64,000 nucleotides of DNA. Source: Cheilinus undulatus. Its lineage: Eukaryota > Chordata > Actinopteri > Labriformes > Labridae. The position numbers were made by a program, and so were the translations under genes. The DNA is taken from positions 18,414,275 through 18,478,274 of the forward strand of contig NC_054881.1 of assembly GCF_018320785.1 (NCBI RefSeq), written 5' to 3'. This document shows, in pieces, positions 49,001 to 59,082 of the stretch. The notes beneath the pieces are model-generated. The model searched no databases. It was not told the DNA's origin and saw only the letters and a program-made list of their open reading frames with translations. Position 1 is the stretch's first letter; each line of letters begins with the position of its first letter.

Positions 49001-51174
49001 GGGATTATTAAGTGCTATTAACAACTGATATTTTGAGATGTATCACAATTAGATAAAATTTGAATCAAGCACTAGTTACAACATGTAAAGAACTCACTTA
49101 AAACAGCTGAAACTGAGTATGACTTTAACTCCATTCTGAGTGAAATGGCCTTCAGTGTTGGAATTATTTGACAGTGAAAATCCACCAGTGTTATTTCAAC
49201 TCTATAAGGAGACAATTAATCTGAGCTCCACCCAATGTGATTTCAAATCTGGGGGAATGTGTTCTTCTTGCTAATGAGGATAGATCATATTTTACTGTAC
49301 AACTCCCCAGTAGCTCAGTACTGAAAGTATATACTGATACTACTTGAGTAGATTTATACACCAGTACTTAAGTGGATGAAAACAGTAGTTTAAAGCTAAA
49401 AGAAAATTTAAAGTAACGAGCTAGAAAAGCACTCAGAGAGTGCAGACCTCCGCCATCAGCCCTATCTCCCAATAGTAAAGAATCCTTTAAAAAATTCCTG
49501 GATCCAGACAGTGATCCGGATCAGTCCCAAAATGTAATCAGTTCTTTCTTATGCCATTTCTGACATTTCCTGAAAATTTTATCAAAATCTGTCCGGAACT
49601 TATTGAGCTATGTTGCTAACAAACTAACAAACAAACTAACTTACTAACTAACAAACCCTGTCGATCACATAACCTCCTTGGCGGAGGTAAAAATATAACC
49701 TGAGAAGATCTAAATGCTTCATACATTTGACCTATGACCAAAAATGTCAGTTGACTACCATTTGTCCATGAGATTAAAATAGATCTTTGGGGATAAAATA
49801 CTAAAAAGTAAGATAAGTTTTTGTAAAGGAGACTAAAGTGAGACTATAATGTTAGTTGTGGACTGTTGGACATTTAAAATCCTTGATATTTCTCCACTCT
49901 GCAAATGAGGTGTCTTAGTATTTTCATTAGTATATTTTAAAGAAATTAAAGTGTATGAGTGTTTTTACATTTATATCAATCTAAAAATTTAGCTGATTAA
50001 GTCAAAGAAAAAAAAGGTCAAAGAAAATAAAGACTAAAAGTGAAGACTTAAAAGAATAAAATGTTTTTTTTAGTATTTGTCGACTAAAACTATAAAGGAT
50101 AAAAATATGACTAAAATGGGACTAAAACTAAAGAACATTTCAATCCTGAGACTAAGTCTAAGACTAGGTTTAAAATATATGTCAAAGTTAACAATGCTGT
50201 TCTGCAAACAGGCTGTTATTATGCCTTTTTATTTATAGTACGTTGCATCTGCAGTGGTGCAGTATTGTCCCAGTGTTTGAGTTTATACTGAGTTACACCT
50301 TTGTCTCTTGTAGAAAGGGAAACTGAGGGAGTTGACATCCATCCTGGGCGGCCCTCCTGATCTAAGACCAGAGCTGTACAATAATGACCCCTGGGTGGAA
50401 TTCATCGATCTGGACATCGAGGAGCAAACGGACAGGCTGACAGACCTGGACACTGACTGTCTCATGCAGCCCTCCTTGTCCTCAAACAGCACTCCTCTCA
50501 CCATAGGCTTCAGAGATGATGACTCAGGCCGGGCCAGCTGCTGTGACCCAGATCTCCCCAGCGACCCTGAGGCTTCCCCTTTCCATCCTCTCATCCCAAA
50601 TCAAAACCTCAACAAGGAAGAGCTACTTCAGAACATCTTAGAGCCAAGCTCTTCGGTCCAGGGCCCCACGACTGAGGAGCCTTTGTTTGAAGCAGCGGGC
50701 AGAGAGGCGATGTACACCCAGGTGAGTGAGGTGAGATCATCTGGCAAGGTTCTTCTGTCACCGGAGGAGCCAGTTGAGGTGGACAAAACCATGTGCAAAG
50801 ACATAGAGAAAGAGGAGAAAGTGGAGAAAGAGAAAGAGTTTCAGCTCATTGTGGTGGATCCAGACCATGGAGGTTACACCTCAGATCTCAACAAAGGTAA
50901 AACAAGCCCAGGATCTTCATTAGGAGATGATAGAGAACCCTGCGAACCAGAAAGAGACTTATCATCTCCATCTCCCTATCATGAAACAGACACCACCCCT
51001 GCGTCCACTCTTGCCCCTGCACCTGTCTACACTGTGGTGGAGCGTGTTGATATGCAGAACAGCCTCTTACTGACACCCAATTCAACACCAGCCCCCCAGC
51101 TGATAATCCCAAAGACCATGCCGACACCAGATGGCTACCTGACCCCGGAGCTTTTGGGAAGCATCACACCATAA
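34025..51174 (+). CDS. ghr: Growth hormone receptor (teleost type 1-like), 8 coding exons
   Basis: A single-pass class I cytokine receptor that binds growth hormone and signals through JAK2/STAT5. Exons: 34025-34103, 42832-42967, 45206-45384, 45937-46115, 46757-46901, 47708-47798, 48066-48135 and 50314-51174. Phases join cleanly to 579 aa plus TAA. Residues 1-26 form the signal-peptide exon. The extracellular cytokine-binding domain (27-242) has Cys pairs at 38/48 and 84/95, several N-glycosylation sites (NVS, NHT, NWT) and FGEFSDS in place of mammalian YGEFS. TM is about 245-267; box 1 LLPPVPGP (275-282); box 2 region DPWVEFIDLDIEE (318-330). Tail tyrosine motifs include MYTQV, VYTVVE and GYLTPE. 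The third mammalian extracellular disulfide (absent Cys in exon 4) is missing, while Cys200 and Cys217 are present. The tail resembles teleost type 1 (ghra), which I judge from memory. One exon encodes the entire distal tail, whereas mammals use two. The start is the first ATG giving a clean signal peptide. Confidence 0.96.
35490..36725 (+). mobile_element. Tc1-like element split by a ~880 bp insertion
   Basis: The 5' terminus and N-terminal part of a Tc1 element lie at 35490-35740 (ending 'aaagtcattgacatctatca'). The C-terminal part of the same lineage (gattgagatggtaaggcgtg) resumes at about 36620-36725. Between them is unrelated, partly CpG-rich DNA. Related to the copy at 21410-22185. Confidence 0.7.
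37545..38152. repeat. Tandem 62-bp array with an inverted arm
   Basis: Units built on 'acaaaacttgaaacaaattt acaaag' repeat from about 37560 to 37970. The best two are at 37801-37862 and 37863-37922, with a period near 62 bp. From 38040 to 38152 the motif appears inverted (caaatttgttttataaaata, then tttgtttcaagctttgtgaa), so the whole can fold back. Confidence 0.75.
38805..39530. mobile_element. Tc1-type MITE carrying a SINE insertion
   Basis: Inverted sequences of about 40 bp ('tctagattcatctcatacaa' at 38812 and its mirror near 39066-39090) bracket an internally deleted relative of the element at 25.1-26.6 kb. A SINE (39110-39456) is inserted at its right end. Confidence 0.7.
39110..39456 (+). 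mobile_element. SINE with 10-bp target-site duplication
   Basis: A 347 bp element of a very common teleost repeat, starting 'gtacggcggcgcaggggtta' and ending in (ggat)n. It is flanked by the perfect duplication AACTTTCTGA at 39100-39109 and 39457-39466. The head resembles a decayed tRNA promoter (A and B boxes). Recently enough inserted that the duplication is intact. Confidence 0.85.
40840..41112 (+). mobile_element. Tc1/mariner-superfamily right-end fragment
   Basis: Contains 'cacaatggtaaacatggccc' and ends 'gtcccaacttttttggaata', as in the copies at 18.9-19.6 and 33.2-33.6 kb. Confidence 0.65.
41234..41700 (-). mobile_element. Tc1-like remnant (lineage A) with terminus
   Basis: It starts with the Tc1 terminal motif 'cagtgcctataaaaagtatt' (41236) and continues with a minus-strand C-terminal and catalytic region containing 'ccccacagcatgatgctaaa' (41455). 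Both ORF ends are lost. Confidence 0.8.
44925..45000. mobile_element. hAT-type MITE terminus
   Basis: The text 'ccccatattgggaaccattg' is the usual 'cagtggttccca' type end of fish hAT MITEs. Similar ends lie near 24880 (agtggttctaaactggtggt), 10695 (gagaaccactgct) and 60955 (gcactggttcccaatccggg). Confidence 0.45.
47150..47670. mobile_element. MITE in the ghr intron before the transmembrane exon
   Basis: It starts 'gggtatccacagggtctgga' and ends 'cctgcatataccctgat', with inverted ends of about 15 bp. The interior is rich in 'aaaaagtcttaaa' motifs, which also occur at 43705-43810. It occupies most of the 46902-47707 intron. Confidence 0.55.
49425..49690. mobile_element. Short interspersed element with 'acctccgcc / ggcggaggt' ends
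   Basis: It starts 'gagtgcagacctccgccatc' and ends '(taac)n..cctccttggcggaggtaa'. This is a very common teleost repeat. It lies in the intron between the ghr box 1 exon and the last exon. Confidence 0.65.
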
Positions 51175-51445
51175 ATCAGTAGGGAACTCTGCAAAGTTCT
51201 GTTCACTCAGAGGCAGAGATAAGCCAGGGAACAGCCTCGGGGACTGAATATTCTCAACGACAGTGCTCCTAAAATAGTTTAGGACTATATGTGCCTGTCC
51301 TGCCTCCACCTCTACCTCCGCTGGCCTCCTGTTGCTTCCTCTGGTACGACCATAAAGCTGACACTGCTGTAAGTTTGGTATGAGGGAAGAAGAGGACACG
51401 GGAATGTGTTTTACTGCAGTTGTGAAAAGAGAACAATTCAAAGGG

Positions 51446-51451
51446 AATAAA
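51446..51451 (+). terminator. Proximal candidate ghr poly(A) signal
   Basis: AATAAA 272 bp past the stop codon. Confidence 0.45.
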
Positions 51452-51984
51452 CACTTGCAAGGAATGGAACCCTGCTGAACCCTTAAACCAGGATTTATGA
51501 TGTTTGATATCAAGTGATTGTTTGCCTAAAGTTGCAATGAACTTTTTAAGCCACATAATCACCCAAAAAAAATTCCTGCAAACAACCTGCCTGCATACTA
51601 ATACTACAGTTTTTTGCTGGCTTGGCAGTGGTGTCCAACTTGCACATCAGATCCTTAATGCTGGGTGTGAAGGCAACTGAACGCATACTGACAAAGATCT
51701 GATTTTCGATAGCTTAGACTGCATGCAGAGGTAGTCTAGATTGCCTTCATCTGGCTTGGTATAATGTTCTTGCATATTAAAGACTGCTATGTCAACAGAC
51801 TTAATCTGTGGTAGTCCCCCTGTAAGCAAAAAAAGAAACATATCTTACTTCGTCTAGTCGTGCTGGTCACTTAATGACTTGAATAATGTTTTCATTTCAA
51901 CCTAACCAGTACCACAAAAGGTTAAATAGTATATAACCATTTCCGGTCAAAGCATATTTATGACTAAATGAGGAAGAAAAGCTG

Positions 51985-52595
51985 TCAAAAAGGCTCCACT
52001 AACCTCGTAGCTCCGGGTTATGTATCCCAGCATGCTCTTTGGTAGCCAGCTAAAAGGTCAAAGTGATATTTCAGTGTTTTTGACGTTGAGTCGTATGAGG
52101 TACGTAGCAGTAGTAGTGGCATTAGCATAACAGATGGGTACACAGTTTCCCAGCAGAATTTTGTGAGTTTTTAGTAAAAATGGGCCACAAAACAATGCAA
52201 ACTTTCAAAATGTTTTGAAACATTCATTTTATACCCAGAAAGCCTCTGTGTTTTTGTCACTATTTTACAATGCAAGAGCATGCAACTGGTAGCCAAAGCC
52301 TGCATTGCAAAATAATGACATAAACACAGGGTTTTAATTGGTAAAAAATAAAATGCTTCAAACATTTTTGACATTGTGTACGTTTGAACCAACATTATTT
52401 TGTGGCCCATTTTTGCCGTCTAGATTCTATGAAGAAACGGTACCCATCTGTTACGCTAATGCCTCTACTTCTGCTATGTACCTCATAAGACTCAGCTTCA
52501 AAAACACTGAAATATTACTTAAATGTCTTAGCTGGCCACCAAAGAGCATGCTGGGATACTTAACCCTGAGCTAAGAGGTTAGTGGAGCCCTTTGA
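51985..52595. repeat. ~610 bp palindrome (foldback element) downstream of ghr
   Basis: The left arm, from 'aaaaggctccactaacc' at about 51988, mirrors the right arm ending 'ggttagtggagcccttt' at about 52594. The match continues inwards through 'cccagcatgctctttggt' / 'accaaagagcatgctggga', 'ggtacgtagcag' and 'aaatgggccacaaaa' to a short centre near 52290. A partial further copy of arm sequence lies at 52640-52700. No coding content. Confidence 0.85.
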
Positions 52596-54087
52596 ACAAC
52601 CAGCAAGTCCTTCTTGAAAGATCACTGGAGGCTAAAACCACTAGTACTGCTGGGTACCTCACACGATCCAACTTCAAAAATATTGAAATATCCCTTTAAA
52701 TTAGGGTCCATTTGTTGTTATATTTTTTATCAGTTAAGGCCCAAAATTCTGGTCAAATGGGATGTCTAAAATGTAACAACTGCTTGCCTCATGGTAGCAA
52801 ACAAATCTACAAAAGAACGGACAGTTTGCAAGTATGCATTTTTGATGTGTTTGGGGCAAAAGTGTTATAGTTTGGAAAGAATTGAGGCAAATTAGTGTCC
52901 AGCTTGGGTGCAGTTTGCTGTAAAGTGAGTAGTTATTTCAGTCTAATCAGTACTCCATAAGGTTTATTTCCTAAATATCTACCATCCTTTGCTTTAAAAG
53001 CATCTTTATGATAAAATGGGGGAGAAAATCTGTTAAAAGGCATTGCTAGGAAACAAATGACCAGCATAACTAAGTCATGGTAAGCTTGAGAGCCTGAAAT
53101 CAGGGCAGTAAAGTCCTTACCACAGATATTTTTGGAACTCATTACACATTTGCAGATTTTTGATTGCAGAAGTGTTGTCGAAATTATGTGTAAACAGCAA
53201 ACATGTATGAACTGTTATTTGCGTAAAAGCAGGCAAATGAGGTCTGATCACAGATCATCACTGAACACAAGGGCTAAAGTGCAGTCAATTTGGCATCCAG
53301 TTACCCTGAATGGATAATACAAAATTTAAAAAGGGTCATAAAGGATTCCTTGAACCCTATCAGAGTCTTCAGCTGCTAAATTTCCCCCCTTTCTTTGCAA
53401 GCCATTTAGAGTAAAAGTATCTGCATATGAGCTAAGAGGAGTTTCAGATTTTGTCTTTTGTTTGATGTGATGAGTTTAAAGAAGCTTAAAAGCTTTGTAC
53501 AGCTGCAGGGATGTCTTTAGTGGGTTAAACTTTGCTATCAAGACAATTTAACTTGGACTTTAGATCCAAGAGCATTAAATTGTAAAGTTAAGCTTTATTT
53601 CTGACATTTTTATACATTAGGAAAGGATTTTCTTTTGTTTCTAAAACCAGGTGGTAAACATGTTTATAACCTAAATAATTCATGTTTTAACATTTTCATG
53701 TTTCTTTCAGTGTTATTCATTACAACTTTGCTTTTATTAATACTCAGTCTTACATGACTTCATAGTATGTCTTTGCCAATACATGATATCCCAAAAAAGG
53801 GAAGCATGAGCTGTACCAAGTTAACATTGCTTTAAAGTCTTTACATTCAGTGGTCTTCATTTGTATATTTTTAAACCTGTTTCTTGGACTGATGGGTAAA
53901 GTACGTTTCTGTCAGTAATGCTTCCTCCAATTTATTTTTGAGTGCATGACCCATAGAAGTTTCTGTTTTCCATCTGGTTTTGTGGCTGTCAGTGCATAAA
54001 ATGCAAATTAAGAGTTAGGACCTTACGGTTGTTGTGTTTTGAATTTGTACAGTTGTTGAAGTTTAAAATTTCAAGGTGCCTGTTACG

Positions 54088-54093
54088 AATAAA
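54088..54093 (+). terminator. Distal candidate ghr poly(A) signal
   Basis: AATAAA followed within about 30 bp by a T/G-rich element. Confidence 0.5.
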
Positions 54094-55014
54094 CAACTCT
54101 TGTAATTTTGCCTTTGGTTGTCTTATTTATCACATCTCATTTGAACATACTTTATTGACATTTTATTTCTGTTTAAGTTTGCTACTTCAGAATACTCTTG
54201 ATGGATGGTTGTAGGAGTTACGACTTTTTCAGCTAAGTAAAGCAGCATTTCAGGACAAAAACGCAAAATAAGAAGGGGGTTCTCTAATGTTTGTGGGAGC
54301 TATTTATTTTTGTGATGTTTTTTAATGTCAAGCAGTTTTTGTTTGATTAATTAGAACATATTTTGATTAGATTTCAGGGTATTATAGTTTAGTAGGGGTC
54401 CAGCATGCACCAGGATGCGTATATGGTTTTAAACCAAAGTAAGAGCAGTTGAGCTGTGATTTTCTCCTCTTTAGTTTGTTTCGCTGTTTCTGGAAAATAA
54501 CACAGATAAAGACATCAACAGCTTACAAATAAATGTTGCATGGAAATGGGCATCTTAATCATTAAAACAAAAAAAGTGCTTGTTTGATCCTAAGCTGAGG
54601 TAATTATAATTTCCAGGTCACTTGGTGTCAATGGGTTTTCCTTGCTAAAATAAAGGAAAAACAAATACTTGTAAATAAAAATTATTAATTACTGTTGTAT
54701 AATGTGTTGGATACACCTTGATGATTATGTTTTATGCAAAACAAAAAAAATTATTTAACATTGATTATGTTTTACCTGCCTTCATATATTCTTTTTAATT
54801 TTCGAGGGTTTTTATTTGTAATTACATGTTGGGTCAAAAATGCAAAACTATTGTCAAATTATGTAATTATCACAATATGTAGAGGCATTTTTTGTATTTT
54901 AAGCTTAACTCCCTGTTTTAAGGTATCTTATTTGAAAACATAATAATTTAAATCGTCATGATATACGGTAAATAAAAATATTTAATCATGACGTAAATAA
55001 ATCTGTGAGGAGCT

Positions 55015-55026
55015 CGCGCACGCGCA
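55015..55026. promoter_or_regulatory. NRF-1-type site in the ccdc152 promoter
   Basis: CGCGCACGCGCA matches YGCGCAYGCGCR exactly, 184 bp upstream of the ccdc152 ATG, in a small CpG-rich patch in otherwise AT-rich DNA. A CRE-like TGACGTAA lies at 54989-54996. Such sites typify TATA-less housekeeping promoters. Confidence 0.6.
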
Positions 55027-55209
55027 GAGTAACACTGACAGCAAGCTGGCTGAAAGCTAGGTAGTAGTAGCTTTACCGTCGCCTTTTCTCAACTAAAAAC
55101 CGGTTATTTAACTTATGAATTATCATTAATGACCCTCTTTTTAGACCGGAAAAGCAATTCGATATTTTATTTTTTGCTTCAGCTTCTTGTTTTTTCTTGA
55201 GGTGATAAT

Positions 55210-58200
55210 ATGGCGAAGGAAAACCGTGTTAATATTGAGAAAGTTTTGGAGGTGTTCAATGAACTAGAACAGGTAAAGGTAGCTTTAGCAAACACCTCGA
55301 CAGCTAACTGCTAAAACAAAAATGTGAAGTTAGTTCTGTATCCAAAGTTAATGAGGATATATAACGCTTACACACTTAAAGCTTTTGCATTTCTGTTATA
55401 TAATGACAGGTACTTGCAGAGTCTTATTTCAGTTTTTGTCTGGTACTTTACATTTTCTTACAAAAATATACTTGGATAGATGTGCAGAGTTGTTTATCTC
55501 GAAGGGCTACGACAGCTAAGCTACTAAAATGTGGAAAGGTAAAATATTTTAAAATATCAACTTTAATTTGAATGAAATTACTTCTAAATAAATACTTCAT
55601 TAATGTAGGCCAATTGAAATGTCTTAATGAAGTGTACAGATGCATCTTAAATCATCAAAATATCGTAGAAAAATTGATTTTCTATTATAATTTAACCCAA
55701 AGTAAAGCTGTTATATAATACAGACTCATTACACACGAAGGAAAACTTTTCAGCCTTTTTATTGTTTTGGTCTAGATGACTTCCAGCTCATAAAAATCAA
55801 AATGAAGTATAAAAATAGTAAAATATTGCAGTAGACCAGTCAAAAAGGATTTATAATAACACAGAAATGTCGACCATCTTAAGATTATATTCGTTTTCTC
55901 CATGTTGGTCCACTGTGCTTTATCATATTCAGAGTCAAATCAGTCGTCTACCAGGAGATTTTAAAGCACTTAAATGTTACCATCTGCTGTGAAGCTTTAT
56001 AGAGAGGCTGATTTCCCTTTTCCAGCAGGAGCTGGCACCTGCCCACAGTGAATACAGAACTACCAGGTTTGCTGACTGTGGTATTACTATGCATAGACAT
56101 CTCACTCGCCTGGCCAGAAGCCCATAAACATTATTAAGATGAGAGACAGCAGAGCCCTCATGACAGAAGGCTGAAGGCTGTTGTCAAAGCAACCTCCAAC
56201 CAAGTATTCAGTCCATAAATGATAATACTTTTTTCAGTTTTATAAATCCTTTTTGATTGGTCTTATGTAATATCATATATTGAGATACTAGATATTTTAT
56301 TTTCATGCTGTCAGTTGTGCTCATGAAGAAAAGTAATAAAGAGGCTTGAAATACTTGATTTTATTTGTACTGAATCTAGAAAATATAAGTTTTTGTTTTT
56401 GACTAAAGTATGGGAAAAGAACTAAAATACTCAATTTTGATATGCACCTTTATTATCTCAAAGGATTATAGATCAGCAGTCCAGTCGGCAAAGAAAGATA
56501 TACAACAAATACAAAGAATGAAATATCCTAACTTGTAAACTGCAAAGTTAATTTCAATATATAACTAAAAATAACTAAAATTACTCCTCTTAAACAGAAA
56601 GTTACAGAAGTTCACAACAAAAACACTGCTTTAGAGGTCACGCTTGAAGATGCCAATAGACACCTGAAATTTCACAAGACCAAGGAGAAAAGCTTGATTG
56701 AAGGTGAGACTTTCCCATCATCTGGAAGCTGATGGTTGTTTTTTTTTCTCATAGTGCTGTTTCAGTATTTCTAAGATTTAAAATCATTATGATACTGGAT
56801 TCTGTTTCTTTATTTCTAAGATTTAAAGTTATTATGATGCTGGATTCTGTTTCAGTATGTCTCCCTCTGCTGGTGACTTTGCCAAACGACCATTTTCAGA
56901 CTGTCTAGTTGAAGTGCAGGAAATTGTACCTTTAAAATTTTGAAGCTACATTTCTAGAATGATATGTTTCAGTAATCTTTAAAAGCCCAAATAATATTGA
57001 CAAGGTAAAAAGAGTTACTGGATGCGTAAACCTTGTGCCACTTATTGAGTGGCATTATACCTATAAATCAGTTTGGGCAATTGTCTAAAGTGGTATTTTT
57101 AACATCTGTATTGGCCCTGATTTTCACAGTCATTGTGTCTCTTCTCATTGTTGTTTTCTCTGTACCTGTTGCAGAGCGTGACAGTCTTCTGGCCACAGTG
57201 AACTGTCTGCAGCAGACTCTGCAGGAGCAGATGAACCTCAGAGGTAACTTAACTACATCATTACAAAAAATGTCAAATAATTATAGGCCAGTTGTTGTAA
57301 ATGTCAACCTGAGGTTAACATGTATTATTATTTGAATTTTATAATTTAATCCTCATATTTGGGATCATGAACTGTAAATGACCCAAAAGCATAATGTCTT
57401 CATAATTTACGTGTAGTAAATGTTTAAAGTGGTATTGTATTGTGAGCTTGCTGTACTCTTCTGGTTTTAGTGGAGAATGACAGCCTGAAGAGCGGCATGA
57501 TGGAACTAAAACAACAGAATGAGAGGACAGCACAGGTAAGACAGCAGCTCAGTATCAATTAAGATACACTTCATAGATATCAGTGATTCGTATACACTGG
57601 AGCAGCAGTGATATGAATTTTTTTTTTTTCTAATGACAGACTTAGATATCAGCCCCTCTTACTGCTTAGTAATACCTGGACCATCCAGTTTTCTGGTTTT
57701 GAAATTCAACAGCAGCAACAGGACAATTTATGTTAACAGTAGATGTGACTTGCTTGTTACTATGTAATTGAAGGATCTGTTGATTTTCTCATTTACTGCC
57801 AATATTTTAATTTTCTAAACCACTTTAACCTTAGTAGCAATTCCAAACATTTTCTTATCAGTGAATTCAATTTGTATGTGTGTGGCCTGTTTGTTTTTCT
57901 CCAGGCTGGAGAGGCTGAGGTTCAGCGATTGGTTGGTGAAATGAGAGCAGAAGTAGAGAAACACCAGAGGGAGCTAGAGGCTGTGAGGCAGCTGTGCAAG
58001 AGCGAGCTGGAGGACGCTCAGAGGGAGGCTTTCAATCAGAGTGAGAACACACAAAACACCGTCCACACTTGGATTATTATTGTTTTAATTGTTTTATACA
58101 GTTTATGATGCTTAAATTGCTTTAAAGTATTTTTTTTTGATACTGATATTTATAGTTTAATCCAGGGAGTGCCATCAATGTTTGACTGTGTTGTGCTCCA

Positions 58201-59082
58201 GTAGAAGACAACAAAGCCTCATATCTTATCATATCGTAGGATGTTATAGAACATCTGATATTTTACATGTACAAAAGTAACTCCCCTGAAACAAAGTGTT
58301 TTGATATAAACTTTGATTATTTATCTAAAAATGTGTATTCAACAAATATATGGCATTTTGAACTTTGTTTTTAAGTTGAACATTTTCAAGATAACATAAC
58401 ATAACAAGAACACCTGAAAAGCATCCTAGCAGAAATAAACAGTAACAATTAAGATAAAAATATTTTATGTGTCTGTTGGTGTTTTATCTCCTGTAGTGGA
58501 AACTAAAGATGCTGAGGTAAAGAATCTTCTGGAGAAGAAGGAATTAGAACTGGAGGAAATGAGGAAGAAGCTGAAGGAGCAGGAGAGGGAGAAGCAGAGC
58601 GAGCTCCTCAAGCTACAGATGGAGGTAAAAATTAAGGTTACACCTTTTGAATTTACTATGTACCATAAAAATGCTAAAGACTGTACCTATCCAGAGTAAA
58701 AAGGTCAGATCTCAAGGCTATTATGTGATTTTTGTGTTTGCTAACGATTGATGCTCCCTTCCCTGAAAGAGTAGATGGATAGAAAGTTAACTGAAGACAT
58801 CAGGGGGTGTTTTGCAAGGTTAAAGGGTTCAATTAAGGCACCACTGTCTGCTGGCAGGAATGGTTAAAATCCAGTAAGCAGAGATGCTTAAATTAGATAG
58901 ACCTCTGCTTTGCTCTTCAGTAGCTACTTTCGGCTTTTCTCTAAGCTTGTTGCTGTTTGTCTCTGGTGTTTTGACAGTTTGGTGCTAAGTTAGCCAGAGT
59001 TCAGAGTACAGCTCAGTTGAGCCAACAGCAGCAACAGCAACAGCACGGCTCCAACCTTCTTCCTCAGAGTGTCTTCAAGAGG
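55210..59082 (+). CDS. ccdc152: Coiled-coil domain-containing protein 152, N-terminal seven exons
   Basis: Exons: 55210-55272, 56598-56703, 57175-57243, 57471-57535, 57905-58040, 58497-58624 and 58978-59082. All have AG/GT borders and consistent phases, giving 224 codons with no stop. The product is almost entirely charged heptad-rich coiled coil (EEMRKKLKEQEREKQSELLK, then AKLARVQ and LLPQSVFKR). It matches the vertebrate CCDC152 layout, including the conserved REKQ(S/N)E and LPQS motifs of the human protein as I recall it. Exon 7 encodes a run of seven glutamines ahead of LLPQS. The last 30-40 codons, normally a KLQ..EEKNKEI-type helix, are not found before the window ends, so the gene is either partial here or has a diverged last exon. 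The start ATG follows a CpG-rich promoter. Molecular role unknown to me; in mammals it lies next to GHR and overlaps SELENOP. Confidence 0.9.
55720..56450 (+). mobile_element. Internally deleted Tc1-like element in ccdc152 intron 1
   Basis: It carries the same end and catalytic-domain text as the element at 25.1-26.6 kb (ccatgttggtccactgtgct near 55900, ttttccagcaggagctggca near 56017), but most of the transposase is deleted. Confidence 0.7.
56759..56860 (+). repeat. Two tandem 45-bp units
   Basis: Units at 56759-56803 and 56804-56848 share 'ttatttctaagatttaaa..t', 'attatgat.ctggattctg' and the start of a third copy. They lie in the intron between ccdc152 exons 2 and 3. Confidence 0.85.

Larger units (their letters stand above)
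51175..54093 (+). other. ghr: Probable ghr 3' UTR / flank
   Basis: Two AATAAA signals follow the ghr stop, at 51446-51451 and 54088-54093. The second is followed by a GT-rich stretch (ttggttgtctta). Use of the distal one would give a 2.9 kb 3' UTR containing a large palindrome. No ORF of interest. Confidence 0.5.

Noticed and set aside
50283-50594. 103-codon minus-strand frame opposite the last ghr exon
   Set aside because: It is a shadow of the ghr coding sequence, with no homology or promoter of its own.
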